In this document: one piece after another, positions 23,052 to 34,901 of the stretch | How positions within the stretch are numbered: the stretch's first letter is position 1 | Layout of the letters: each line of letters opens with the position of its first letter | From: Ephydatia muelleri | Taxonomy: Eukaryota > Porifera > Demospongiae > Spongillida > Spongillidae | Length of the DNA: 64,000 nucleotides | Assembly (NCBI GenBank): GCA_013339895.1 | Contig: JABACO010000009.1 | Coordinates: forward strand, 1,284,518 to 1,348,517 | Direction of reading: 5' to 3' | The notes under the pieces: generated by a model | What the model saw: only the letters and a program-made list of their open reading frames with translations | Database searches by the model: none | What the model was told of the DNA's origin: nothing | Made by a program: the position numbers and the translations under genes

Positions 23052-25605
23052 CAGCGGCGATGGAAGGGATAGAAAAGTGTAGCGCCCAAATTAATAATCA
23101 CCAATTAGTAATCATGAATATTAAAATTAGGTACACACAAGTTTTAATCATCGGCTGTAAATTTTCCAATATAAGTAAGGCGGTGTTCTGATCTGCGAAT
23201 AAACTCGTTTCCGATATCTGTCAGACTGAGACTCTCTGTGAGGTGGCTATGTATGTGCAGCACCATAGCGTTGTTCAATCGTCGCTGGGTCATTGTACTT
23301 CGCAGGTAATTCTTGATCCTACGAAGTGTGCTAAAAGATCTTTCACTGGTGGCATTAGTTGCTAGCATCAGCAAAACAAGTGAAACTACGGAACAGACCT
23401 GTGACATCAGTAGTCGCTGGGCATGTGAAAGATCACTTAAAAACTGTACGATAGACTTGAAGGTTTGGCGTTTTCCGGATTCAGATGAGGGTATACTATT
23501 TGTAAACACTTCTAAGTGTAACTTCCGTTGGTCCTTGCATACATCGCCACCATAGAAGTTGGTAACGAATTGGAGTTCCTCCAAATAGGGTTCTTTATTT
23601 GCAGCTTTTATCAAAAGGCACTTGAGTTGACTGTAAACACAGGAAAAAAAAACGCGTAGAATCATTTTGGAATCATTACGTGATTGAACAGTAAATATCA
23701 CACGTGTCTGATTTTAATGTTCAATTATTTTACAGAGGATTTTAATCCTTTATAAAATCAAAATTTGATTTAACCCATTTTATTCCCTGTGAAACCTGAA
23801 ATGCGGGCTGATCAAACCGGGTTTGGATGCTACAACAGATGAGGTCTATCACTTCAAAGAATATGAGACGATAGTGATCTTGTACAGATGCAGGAGGATC
23901 ACTTCCGCACGATCCGGAGTCGTACCATTTTGGGTTCGTTTCTGAGGAAGCGACGGGTATTCAATATTCACATCGTTAACTACCCGCTCGACTTTAGTCC
24001 AAAATAGCACAAAATTTTCATCCGTTCTTAAAGACTGTATAGTCTTCACTGTCATTGCTGCAACCACTTGCCCGTCAGCAGCTGAAATTCCTGGTGATTG
24101 AAGAGTTTTGCTTAAATTATCAGTATGACGCAAAAGTAATTCACCAAGCATTGCCCCGAACAAGAAATCAAATGATCTCATGCATGCTTGCACTCCAATG
24201 ATCCTTGATCGCATGTCGGTTTCCTTCACGTAGTCCAATGACTCTTCCCACAGTACATAAAGGACCTTGTAGTTGGAAAGAATCCTATCTAGGCACATAG
24301 TCCACCGAGTGGGGCACAATGATCTTATACCAGGTGAAGGTAATGACAGCTCTTCTTTCAGGCGACCCAACAAAGCTTCTTGATGAGGGGATTTTTTTTA
24401 CAAGATTAACTATTTCATGTGCAGTATCAAACGATTATTTTTGATTGCCTAATTGTATCACTACATGCTAGATTCAGGGAATGACCATAGCAATCAATGA
24501 GTATATATTGCTTTTGGCTGCTCATCAAGTATCTGCTTTGCAACATCTGCCTTAGAACCAGACATTGCTGAAGCTCCATCATAGCATTGCCCTTGAACTT
24601 TACAATGGGAATATCTAGCCGCTTAAAACATCACGGCAAGAACTGCGGATGTTTCTGTTGACTCTACCTTGTATAAGCCAATGAAGTCTTCGTGGGCCTC
24701 CAGAGCATTGTCTACCCATCGGAGACAAACTACAACCTGCTCTTTATTTGCGGCATCTGTTGTTTCATCTGCCATGATGCATATAAATGTTGCAGCTTGA
24801 ATTGGAGCAATCAAATTATGCAATACCTTCATTGCCATAATTTTCATAATTTCATTCTGTATATCAGATGTCGTATACTTGTCAGTCTTTTTTTTTCAGC
24901 CACGCTTCAACCCTGAGGTCATCTTCACCCCTAAGCTTGAGTAATTGAATGAAATTGGACTTGGTTTCATCGCCATGGCCTCTAATAGGTAGCCCTTGCC
25001 TGCATAAAAACCTGATGTTTGAAAGGATCTTATGACGACGCTGGACACAATCCTTTTGATGTTGCATGGACAGGAGACATGCAATATCTGTCGTTTCAGA
25101 TGGTAAGGTGATGACTTTTAGACACGCTTCCTTGTGGGAATTCGATGTTTCGTGGAGTAGAAATTTTAGTGTCGCATCCTTCCAATTTGTAAAACCTTTG
25201 GATACAAATGAGGCATCACCATTAGCGGACCATGTCAATTTCTTTTCTGTTTTGGCTCTGAGGCAAGTATGGCAAAACACGCTATCATTTTCTTCACTGT
25301 AAGTCCTACTGGCTAGCCAGGGCTACTGATCAAACCATCTTGGCTGAAAGCTTTTTTAACATGCATTTATTTCCAAATTCCCGTTTCGGAAATGAGAAGC
25401 TTCTTGGTTGATGCGGCTTTTCAGTGACACCACGCACACGAAAGGTCGACTCACTAGCATGTTATAGTCACGTGAAGGCAGCAGCTGGCGCATTACAATT
25501 AATCATTGTGCATGAATAATTACATATATGAATATTTAGTGAGTGTTTGGAACAAAAGGTGGATAGGCCATGGCCGCTACAACCGCTATGGTTCCGTCGC
25601 CAGTG
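23052..25605 (-). mobile_element. hAT transposon 1, degenerate, directly after the 53BP1 stop
   Basis: Ends are imperfect inverted repeats. The left end begins CAGCGGCGATGGAAGGGATA; the reverse complement of the right end begins CACTGGCGACGGAACCATAG. Both share GGCGAYGGAA and, further in, a GTAGCGSCC word. This fits hAT termini (CAGNGGCG). No matching 8-bp target duplication is visible (GTCATGTT on the left, ATATTGAA on the right), so the exact ends may be off or decayed. Confidence 0.7.
23144..25280 (-). pseudogene. hAT transposase (TTF-type zinc finger / ZMYM1-like), broken
   Basis: Pieces in consistent order on the minus strand. 25280-24882: zinc-finger region starting CHTCLRAK and GFTNWKDATLKFLLHE, typical of TTF-type zinc-finger hAT proteins. 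24847-24623: ADETTDAANKEQ, the catalytic RNase-H-fold start. 24373-23849: CPTRWTMCLDRILSNY, the conserved TRW segment. 23701-23144: ATSERSFSTLRRIKNYLRST, the hATC dimerisation hallmark. Frame changes separate the pieces and part of the middle is missing, so no full protein can be made. Family membership is firm from the C-terminal motif. Confidence 0.85.
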
Positions 25606-26041
25606 ATATTGAAAATATAACATTTTTTTACCTATTGCAGTAGGCAGTACATTTGCTATGTGGCATGCAGTGTGGTGGAGTAGTAGTGCACTGAATAGAA
25701 AGATTTCGTGACCTTTAGTGTCTTAAAATAGAGCTATAATGAAGCAGTACAAAACTTGTAATTATATTCATTGACATGCTTATAAATACTGAATTATTAT
25801 GGTTGAATTTTAAAAATAGTGTTGTACTCATGATGTTATGTTCTCTGTGTCAGTAGTTCTGACATCATATTGTTTGATTATTCCCCTCTTGTAGGTATAT
25901 GATTCTGCTTGCGGACAAAACACCAGCACAAAAAGGTTCTCCAAACGTTGTTGAGTTAGGGAACTTTCTTGATGCTGTTCTATACAGTGTACCACTACTA
26001 TTCATTGTTGTAAATATTGAAGAGACAAGGATAACATCCTC
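25606..26041. other. No feature seen
   Basis: AT-rich sequence between hAT element 1 and the long repeat. A 63-codon open frame at 25899-26090 shows no similarity that I recognise. Confidence 0.5.
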
Positions 26042-27882
26042 TCATATGTACCCTTTCAAAGCCGATGTACACTGTATGAATCTGTCTTAATGCCACTCAT
26101 CAAACCTCTGTCAAGTCGAACATGACTCTGCATGCACTACTGACCTCAATCATCTACACAAGTGGTTAGGAAAGCTGTTTGATGGGATCGATCTAAGTAT
26201 GGCAGAATCAACAAAGACCTTGCTAATAGGGGACAAAGACTAGACCACCTTTCGGTATCAAAGTAGTGAGTGGCTACCTTTTCGGGTAGTTGGACCTTGA
26301 AACAACTAACGAGTATATTAAAATCAAAGTCTAGGAGAGGATAAATCTCATATTCACAAGCCTCTTTGCAGTTCTAACTGACTGTGAATGGTCTTACCTT
26401 TGTTGGGAATAGAACTAGCCTGTTGAGTTAATGTTACATGTAGATGAGTATCTTATGATGAGCTCCATCATGATCATGGGGTCCATATCAGGATGTGGTG
26501 GTGTTGATCAATGTGTGTACTGTAAGGTGTACTGTTCGTTATGACGTACCCTACGTGCTGTATACTGCTGTATTAATAGAGCACCACTGCCACCAAATGT
26601 CAAGAACCTTGAAACCCCGGTCCGGGGTTTACCTCTTCAATTAAGGGGTTAACCCCAAATAGTAAAAGCTTGAAACAATAAATTTATTATTGTTGGAAGA
26701 TTACCAATTACCATGTTTGTTCATCTACCTTTGCCTAGAGATGTACTGCATTTCATAGCACAAATATATCAGCGATAATGTATCACAATATTTTGAGAAA
26801 TACCGTGTGTGCCGTATATTAACTCTGGTTAGCGCAAAAATTTGATTTAACCATTCATAAAAGTTGCATATCCTTGAATGGTAAGTACCAAATAGGTTGA
26901 CTGTTTGCTCTTACAATTAGTAGAATTTGTAAATCCATATTGCAAAAATGAACTATGAATTTGACATCAAAAACGCACGGGGTTAACATTTTCGGGGTTA
27001 ACCCCATAACGGACTGCAAGACTATTATCCTGGTCCTAGACAGTAAACTGTCTACATCAAGGACCAGAGCCTGGTTAAAGGCATTTTATTAGTCAGTATT
27101 TTTCCATATAATTCCAATTCACAACTGCATTTATGTGTCAAGTGGCCCGTCTTATTCGAACGAAGTTAGTCAATTTAAACCTCACATTAGCATGGATCTA
27201 GCTTTACATGACATTAAGGTGGCAGGAGAGTTGGGGACCTCCAAAAGGATGCTGTACCCTTTTCTGTCCTGACATGCACTTTGCAAATGTCACATATGTT
27301 TATTCCCAAAGCACCATCCTGGCAAGGGATTCTTACTGTAATAGCATGTGTGAATGTGTTAGTACATGTATACCATAACACAATTGCAATGTCTGAACAT
27401 TTAAACTAACACATTTAGCTATTAAACCAATTATAATCTTTAATTGAACCTATTGTTTAGCTTAATTATTTGAGGACAATTACTAATACCGGTAATACTA
27501 TGTGTGTTAATGTGTCTTGAAATATGGTTTTGATTTCAATTGGTTTCAGAGAACCTTGACGTAAACACTTCAGCATAAAGCATCATGTACATTTAACTTT
27601 ACGTATACTGACTAGCAACTAAATACCTTCAATATTTAGTCTTGACTTCAGTATCTTGAAATATGACCTTGAGGTTTATCGTTATAGCGTAACATGCATG
27701 TATTTTTGTTTTCTATTTTTTTCATGTGGCAGCTTTGTAAACTTGTCATTTGGCACACTGCATCACTGCTTCATGAGAAGCACAGCTGTCAATACTTCTG
27801 ATGCTGCATGGTGTCAGGCACAACTTAGCTTGTGGAAAGGTGGTCTGGGGTTATGCTCTGTCTCCCATCATGCACACACTAC
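26042..27882. repeat. Long dispersed repeat, copy A (uninterrupted)
   Basis: Closely similar, base for base over about 1.8 kb with small indels, to 55346-57017 plus 61505-61720. Shared landmarks: CATGACTCTGCATGCA, the near-palindrome AAACCCCGGTCCGGGGTTT, GGGGTTAACCCC blocks, and the junction CTTGAGGTTTATCGTTATAG (around 27670). Copy A lacks the gypsy element found in copy B. The right end runs into a decayed reverse-transcriptase polyprotein, so the unit probably derives from a retroelement. Confidence 0.9.
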
Positions 27883-28455
27883 ATGCATTTCATCTCTTTC
27901 TTCCTTTGAAGAGAACGCTGTTAACCACGTTCACTTCAATGGAAATGTTTCACCTAATAAGAAAGCTGATGCCAGTTTGATAAATTCCTCACTCCTCAAC
28001 CAAAAATCCTAGTCCTCCAAGCTAGAGACTATCGTTTATGTTACACCTCCCCAGCTGATAGAGCCGTCATTTGGCTACACATGCTGCATTTTGCTTTCAG
28101 TCACCTCATCTAATAGGTTAGGCTTACACCTTGACTCAAATGAGTTCCATGTTGCCATCAAATGATGGCTGGGTTTGGACACATCACTTGGTTCCCAGTG
28201 TGCATTTTGTCCAAATAGATTTCTTGACACTTTAGGCCACCATGCAGTGACGTGGAAGTGTGGAGGGGATGCTATGTCACGCCATTATAACCTGTGGGAC
28301 ATACTAGTGGAGTCCTTTCACCGTGCTCATCTTTCTGTTAACAGGGTAGAGGTCGGCTCGTGGGTCAGTGCTGATATTTCACTGTCATGTCCAGGTGATA
28401 TCCTAGTACAGGACTGGGATCGAGGAAAGCCAGCTGCATCTGATGTCTCTCACAG
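27715..28455 (+). pseudogene. Reverse-transcriptase polyprotein relic, C-terminal part
   Basis: The first piece contains SDAAWCQAQLSLWKGGLGL, matching the (W)xxAxLPLxxGGLGL segment after the RT domain of certain invertebrate retroelement polyproteins. The second piece (28120-28455) reads CAFCPNRFLDTLGHHAVTWK, then GGDAMSRHYNLWDILVE and DILVQDWDRGKPAASDV. That is the following Cys/His motif and nuclease-like segment (CPLCxxxLDxxGHHAxxCKxGGDxxxRHN...GKPAAFD). Stops and small gaps separate them. The family call rests on remembered motif order, not a search. Confidence 0.65.
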
Positions 28456-28510
28456 CTAAATGAATATATTTTTAATGAAACGGGAACAATGGTATGTGCA
28501 GCTCTACAAG

Positions 28511-28573
28511 CTAGTTTCGCGGGTGGGTCTAACATATACACTGTACAATATTAGACCCAACCCGCGAAACTAG
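28511..28573. repeat. Inverted repeat, 22/23-bp arms with an 18-bp loop
   Basis: CTAGTTTCGCGGGTGGGTCT (then AA) at 28511-28532 pairs with its reverse complement at 28551-28573, with one inserted base as the only fault. It lies between the RT relic and the Tnp2 element. It may be a tiny MITE or the end of an element. Confidence 0.85.
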
Positions 28574-28845
28574 CGGGAAATGTGCTTTAACTTAGAAAGC
28601 AAATATCTTATCACCTGTTGAAGTAAAAATTAACGAAAAGGATATTTAAGTACCTCAAGAGCTTCTCTAACTGGAAACCGAATTTGAGGCAATGCCGACA
28701 CTCCTGCAGGGAAATACTCGTGTTTCGAACCCCTGGAGGTAAGACCTCTTGTATTTTCCCCAGGGAGTGGAGCTAAGAGACAATATTCGATTTATCCATA
28801 GAGAGATGGTGTGGCATCATGTGGTGAAAATAGGAAGTCGACAGC

Positions 28846-28935
28846 ATTAACCGTTCGGATGCTACGACGATTCACGCGCAGAGCATTTTTATAACTATAA
28901 TGTTATAAAACATAGGCGGAAACTGTCCCATATAA
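28846..28935. repeat. Short dispersed repeat, copy 1
   Basis: GAAAATAGGAAGTCGACAGC and the following ACCGTTCGGATGCTA, TTTTTATAA and ACTGTCCC blocks recur in the same order at 42284-42375 with scattered substitutions. Confidence 0.6.
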
Positions 28936-29236
28936 TTATATGTTAACTTCGCGTATACGTGTACATGTACGCGAAGGTCGGGCTACGCCCAACTATAGAG
29001 GCATTGTGTGCTTCAAGCTGTGTAAAATAGTGCTCTCTTCTAGTAATTCTACTTCTACATTGGAAGCGAGAGGTAAATGCACCTGTAATGTCATGCTGAT
29101 GGCACGTAAATTTCACTGCATCCTCGCAGACGATGTCACTGAAGTAAACTCCTTCGCTACCTCATTTGATTGCCAACCAGGTATAGTTATTTTACTCCGT
29201 TAATAATAATTGTTTATTATTCCTTCCGTCACACAG

Positions 29237-31764
29237 TTGATTCTGAAGAGGAGTCATGTAATGGTACTGACAGCAAGTCAGATAATGGTACTGACAGCAA
29301 GTCATGTAATGGTACTGACAGCAAGTCAGATAATGGTACTGACAGCAAGTCAGATAATGGTACTGACAGCAAGTCAGATAGTGAGTTGTCAGAGTCTGAG
29401 AGTGATGTAGAAAGAGAAGGCCTACAGGAGCCACCGAATACATTTGGATGTGAGTCAGAAATGGAATCTGGCAGTGATATTGATGAGAACCAGACTGAAA
29501 GTGATTCGAATGCATTTATGGACAGCACTGAAACTTCATTTGAGTTCCCGATGCAGCATGTAGATAATTTTGAACCACTGTATCCTGGTGCAAGCATAAC
29601 TAGATTTGGAGCATTTCACTGTATTATGTTGTATGCACATAAATTTAAACTTTCTAACAAAGCTATTCATGGTTTGACGAACTTCTCCTAATTGCCTTCC
29701 AAAGAGTGAATACATGATTAAAAAACTTTTCAAGCAATTCAGTGCTCCTTACAAACATTGCACTTTTTGTACCACCTGTGGTGTCCAATGCCAAAAGCAA
29801 TGCAGTACCTGTGTAGTGCCTGAACCTCTAGGCCACTTGATCACATCTGTTTTATCAAGCACCTGCAATCAATAATTACAAGTAAGTTGACTGGATTATT
29901 TGAGTGCATGGAACAAGACAATTTTATCTATTTATTTGGTAACAAGAGTTAATTCTATTTCAGATAACATAAAGGCATTGGATGAACATTATTCAGAGAG
30001 GGGAAAATATCCCCTCTCTGATGTTTGGACTGGTAGTGTAATTCAACAACAGATGAGTGAGTTTTTTTAAACAAAGAATAACCTTGCTTTCAGCATATTT
30101 ACTGATGGTGTCCCATTATTTAAGTCAAATAAAATAAGCCTTTGGCCAGTACTGTTACAAGTGCTTAACCTTCCTCCATCAATTCGATTCAAAACTGAAA
30201 ATATTGTCATGTGTGGAATGTTGTATGGCATAAGAAATCCTGATATGAAGTTACTCCTGGACCCGGTGGTAAAACCTCTTGAGGATCTTTATAGAGATGG
30301 TTTTGAAACACAAACATCTTCTGGAAAGATGCATATGAAAGTTAAACTGATGTTTGGTGTATTTGATTTAGTTGCCAAGCCCACAGTGATATGTACTAAG
30401 CAATTTAATGGTGGCCCTGTATGTTATCATCCTGGCAAGCGACTTCCCCATGGAGATAGGATCTATTTACCTAGAGACTATTCACTTCGCACTCATGAGG
30501 CCATAATTCAACTAGAGCAGAATCAAATGGAAATAGTGTTAATGGCATTGTAGGAGTTTCCCCTCTCGCCAAAATTCTCAACCCTGTCAATGGAATTCCT
30601 ATTGATGATATGCACTGTGCTTATGAGGGTATTGTAAAGAGGCTAATGAGCCTGTGGTTTGAATCATCTAATCATACTATTTGGGCAGACACACTACCAC
30701 GATAGACAAGATTCTTATGCAACAGCATCCACTGCATGGATTTTCACGCTGTCCTAGATCAATTGCAAACCATTTGAAATTCTGGAAAGCATCGGGATTT
30801 AAAAATTGGCTGCTATTTTATTCGCTACCTATTCTTCTGGACTATTTGCCATCTCTTTATGTTCACCACTCGCACTACTTGTATGTGCCATGCACATCCT
30901 CCTACAAGAATCAATAGATTCATCCTTGCTAGATGCTGCAGAGATGATGCTTAAAGATTTTATTGTATTCCTTCCTGAACTTTATGGAGAATCTAATTGC
31001 ACAGCCAATGCACACATGTTGTTACATTTACCTAAATACGCTAGATTGTGGGGCTCCCTTTGGACACAATCAGCTTTTGGGTACGAAAGCAAAAACGCAG
31101 TATCCACGGCAAGAGCATAATACATCAACAGTTATTGCACAACATCGATACATCAGTAACATGACAGCTTCTAAAAAGCAAAGTTTTGTTGCAAGAGAGT
31201 CCTATAACTATATTATTCATACATTATTGCTGTAATAATCATTGTGATGAAATGGAACACATTGGACCTCACACCTATTTGTTAGGTCAACCAATGATTA
31301 AAACTCTTGCAACTGAAGAAACCAATATACTGAACAAGAGTTCAACTGAAAGAATTTTAACATACACAAAGTTCCTAAAGGATGGAATCATTTATTGCAC
31401 TTCTTCAAAGTTAGATCGCAAAAGAAATAGCAGTTTTTGCTCTTTCCGCTGTGCTTGTAATGGTGAAATACAATTTGGACGAATATTATCATTTGTAAAA
31501 ACATCACCACCTAAAGTATTATTGTATAAAATGGAAGTAACATCAGTATTGAAGAATGCTGGTCCACCCTGTCGTGGTCGCCTTGAGATGTATAAAGAAG
31601 TTGATATACTGACAGAACATAGATTCATGTTGAAAGTGCAGAGAGAACATGAACAATTCATATCTGTACCAATCAATAGTATCATATCCAAAGCAATGAA
31701 ACTTGATATTGACAGAACACACTCATACATTATTAGACAGCCTAATAGGTTTGAACATAATTAG
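29237..31764 (+). pseudogene. Tnp2-family (CACTA/EnSpm-like) transposase, broken
   Basis: The pieces follow the usual order. An acidic N-terminal part has a 24-bp repeat (29259-29380). Next come SITRFGAFHCIMLYAHKFKL, a Cys cluster (CTFCTTCGVQCQKQCSTC), FSIFTDGVPLFKSNK (30095-30130) and LWPVLLQVLNLPPSIRFKTEN, the catalytic-domain start of Tnp2 proteins. After these are KQFNGGPVCYHPG, DDMHCAYEGIVKRLMSLWF, SRCPRSIANHLKFWKASGF, CTANAHMLLHLPKYARLWG (31000-31060), and a C-terminal segment ending SYIIRQPNRFEHN (stop at 31764). Several stops and frame changes break it, for example at 30068 and around 30555-30705. AATAAA signals follow at about 31909-31924. An upstream exon ending near 29180 is possible (donor CAG-GTATAG). 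Confidence 0.7.
29259..29380 (+). repeat. 24-bp coding repeat NGTDSKS(D/C)
   Basis: Five to six in-frame units of AATGGTACTGACAGCAAGTC plus four bases near the N terminus of the Tnp2-like relic. Confidence 0.9.
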
Positions 31765-31982
31765 CGTTGAAACCCCACTGGTCTTTTAAAAGCAATGTAG
31801 ACATTGGTTCAGATCATGTGTTTGTATTATGTACTGTTATTTGAATCACATTTGTACTATTCTATCACCTCATGTGTGCATGGTGGATCCTAGCTCATAT
31901 AAAAATATGAATAAAGACTAAATAAAAGAACATTCTGATGCAATTGCAGCTGTATTTTAGTACTTCTGTGTAACAAGAATCG

Positions 31983-32200
31983 ATGACTTGCCAAACCTTG
32001 GTATGTCATGGAATAATATGTTTACGTGGATCATGGTAAGAAATGCCATGATGGAATCATGGCAAGTCATGGCAAGGTATAAAACAACTTGCCAGGACAT
32101 GCTATAACTTGCATTAAATGTTGCCAGTAAATTACATGACTTGCCATGTCATGCTAAAAGACAGGCAAGTCATGCCAAGACATGCCATATTTTTTCTTAG
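31983..32200. repeat. Subterminal motif array of the Tnp2-type element
   Basis: Many copies of ACTTGCCA/TGGCAAGT and CATGGCA/TGCCATG in both orientations lie between the transposase 3' end and TTTTTTCTTAGGG at about 32190-32203. CACTA-type elements carry such subterminal arrays as transposase-binding sites; the closing TTCTTAGGG resembles a decayed TAGTG end. The role is inferred from location. Confidence 0.5.
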
Positions 32201-32289
32201 GGATGTCTTGGAAAAAGGCCATGAACTCTTGAATAGCCTAGTTAGTTAGAATGGAGCATAAAGTGAACCCTACATGTACACTGAACATT

Positions 32290-34901
32290 GTTAACCTACC
32301 AGGTCTAGTGCATGTGCTTGTGTCGCACCAATGAAGTTCTGATCACATATATTGTGACATTTTCCATATAAGGAGAATGCGGTGATGAACTTAGTCACTT
32401 GACCAGCTACCACTCCAGATCGGTGGGGCAGTTTCTCTTGTGCCAACTGAGATATAGATGTGCACAGAGTCTGGATGTTTGGTACCTGATAACTATTTAA
32501 GCAGTATGAATTATTCATATCCACATGTATAGCACTTTACCTTCAATGCCTTGTGTACATGGTTGCCAATAAATGCCCCCCCAAAATACTGCTGTCGTTG
32601 AACTCCAAATGATTGTAGTGCATTGTCAAGTGTCTTGACAAGGGCCCTTCTTTTTCAGAGTACCCTCTTTTCACAGTTGCTGTGCATTTGGCCACTTCTG
32701 CTTCCTATAATAACTAACTTGAATACAATTGTGCATGTTGGATAATGACTTACAAGTGCCTTCACTGGTCTCTTTTTTGCAGCAGATTGCTTCAAAAGAT
32801 CCACAGCAAGAGGGTTTTTCTTTCCGTGGACTAAGGCCACATATGTTGCCACCTGCTGCAACACTTCATGTGCATGCTGGGCAGTTTCAAGGTCTGCTTG
32901 GAACAATGGAAGCCTTTGCAGCACCTGGCTGTACTTGGAAAAACTGGAGGAGTCGAAATCAGTTATTTGAGATGTTAGTTCCAAGTCCAGTTGACAGCAT
33001 GCATAGAGCTTCCAGCAGATGGAACATCTTAGTGAAGATCCCCAACATGATGTGGAGACCAGGTGGGCAGACCTGTACGAATAATTGTAATGTTGGATAC
33101 ATTTACCTGTGAACAGGGATGTCAAAAATAGGTTCTGAGATGCAGTTAAAGAACATCTGTTCATCCTTTTTAACACTCCCTGATGATACATAGCACTGGT
33201 GGTCAGCATACATATCCTCTAGTGACCTTTCTTTGGCATGCCCTCGAACGATTAGAGGTATAGCCATCTGGTCACTGTGAATTTTGCAGTATAGGCAAGG
33301 GTAGCATCCTATTGCATGGTCATCATTTCACATCATGCTTGCATTTAGTATACTACTGCATACCACTGGCTCCTGACAAGCCATACATCTTTGACAGGAA
33401 CTCGAAGTCACCACATATAAACACCTTCACTGTGTATTGCCTGTAATTTATAGTAACATGATTTAGGACATGTATAGAGCTCTTACCTCCACTTCATTCC
33501 ATGTAGATGTTCTACTTGATCGTTAAAGCGATCAAGTGCCACATGGAGGTTGGTGACGCTGTCACCAGCTGCAAAACAGCTGAATACACAGGTGTTATGG
33601 ACTGAATTGGGTGTGGCAACATTTACAATCTGAAAGGTCATCTTGAATGTTCCACCCCCCCCTTGTCTCCTCCAATCTTCAACCAGATCTCACATTGGCT
33701 GGTATAAACCCTTCATGCCAGGTAAGCCTGCCAGTTCTGCAACCATGTTTTAACAACCATTGTATTTCACTGTCTTACCATTTCCCTGTCTTATCTTTCA
33801 TTCCCTTCCAAGAGTTGCACAACTTTATCCACCAGCTGTGGAATGTATACCAAAGGAGCTCCTCTCCACCAGATGGGATTGGAAACAAAAACGGGGCTAT
33901 CTCTCCCTTGAGGTTATCACCAACAATTTGGCTGGAAATGTGGCGCATTCTTTCCTCACCAGCCAGACAGATGCCTGACGATTTGAGTCACCTGAAATAG
34001 CAGTGAGCTAGAATTGGTACCTTTGGTGTATGATGTGACATACCGCCTCAGAAGCCTCAGTTTATTCCAAGGTATGGCAAATCGCCAATACCTGAGCTGC
34101 CCTAAGCTCAATTGATGATGAGATTCCTGCCTTATCCAACAAAGATCGCCTCTCTTCCTCGCTAAGGATGAGGACCTCTTTTTGGATAAGCGCAGATGCT
34201 TCTCCACCACTGACAATGCCTTGGATTTTCTGCATTTGAGAACATCGCAACTTTACAGTCTGTGAGCAGGCAGCTGTGGTTTCTTGGTGAGCTCTGGTAA
34301 CATGCATGAATGTCATTGGCTAAAGTCTGTGTAGATATTGTGTAACCTCAGTACAAGTCAATGACATTCACTTAACTGTTCCTCCTGTAGGAAGTTGTAT
34401 GATGCCTTTGTCAGGACTGGTAGAGATGGCCCTCTTCAGCAATCCCGCTGCTTGCTTCTCCTCCTCAGGTGTAAGTGATGGTACACTGTCATGCCCTTCG
34501 TAGTCACCAGCCTTAGTATCCCTGCTGCAGTCTGTACAATTTACCAGAACATCCGATAGCAGAAGGAGTATCACACCTGGTGCTTGTCTGACATGGGAGG
34601 AAACCAAGGGACCATCCTCCGAGCAGCAGGGACAGTTCACAGCACCAGTTGCTGCTATCCACTCCTGGAGGCACTTGACGCATACCAGTGCACTGCACTG
34701 CAGTTCCAGTGGCTGTGAGAGGATGTTGGAGCACAGTGCACACTTCAGCTCCTTTAACATCAACTGGTTGTTCATGCTTGCCACAGGTGGACTAGGCTCA
34801 CGTAAGAGAACTGGAGGAGGGCCAATCTTCTCAAGATGAGCTATTAGTAAATTAGGTGTGAAGCCTGCCTGATGACCTCTATGAACTGTTGACCTCCTCA
34901 T
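32290..34901 (-). pseudogene. RAG1-type RING + zinc finger fused to a transposase-like body (N-RAG-TP-like), broken
   Basis: The N-terminal exon (about 34901-34377) has PPPVLLREPSPP, then a RING-like CALCSNILSQPLELQC..CVKC...CPCC and a second finger VLVNCTDCSRDTKAGDYEGH. This matches the RING and first zinc finger of RAG1, except that the RING His position reads Ala (CSALVC). Next comes KIQGIVSGGEAS (34259 on), a frame change near 34090 before PWNKLRLLRRYV, VGDNLKGEIAPF (about 33930), and FQIVNVATPNSVHNTCVFSC...ALDRF (33645-33486). After these are VKVFICGDFEFLSKMYGLSGAS and PCLYCKIHSDQM, VCPPGLHIMLGIF (33080), GGAFIGNHVHKAL (about 32560) and NIQTLCTSISQL (32489). Several pieces are joined by good GT-AG introns. 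The C-terminal end is missing. Panchin and Moroz described such RAG1-N-terminus transposons as N-RAG-TP; that link is from memory. Confidence 0.65.
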
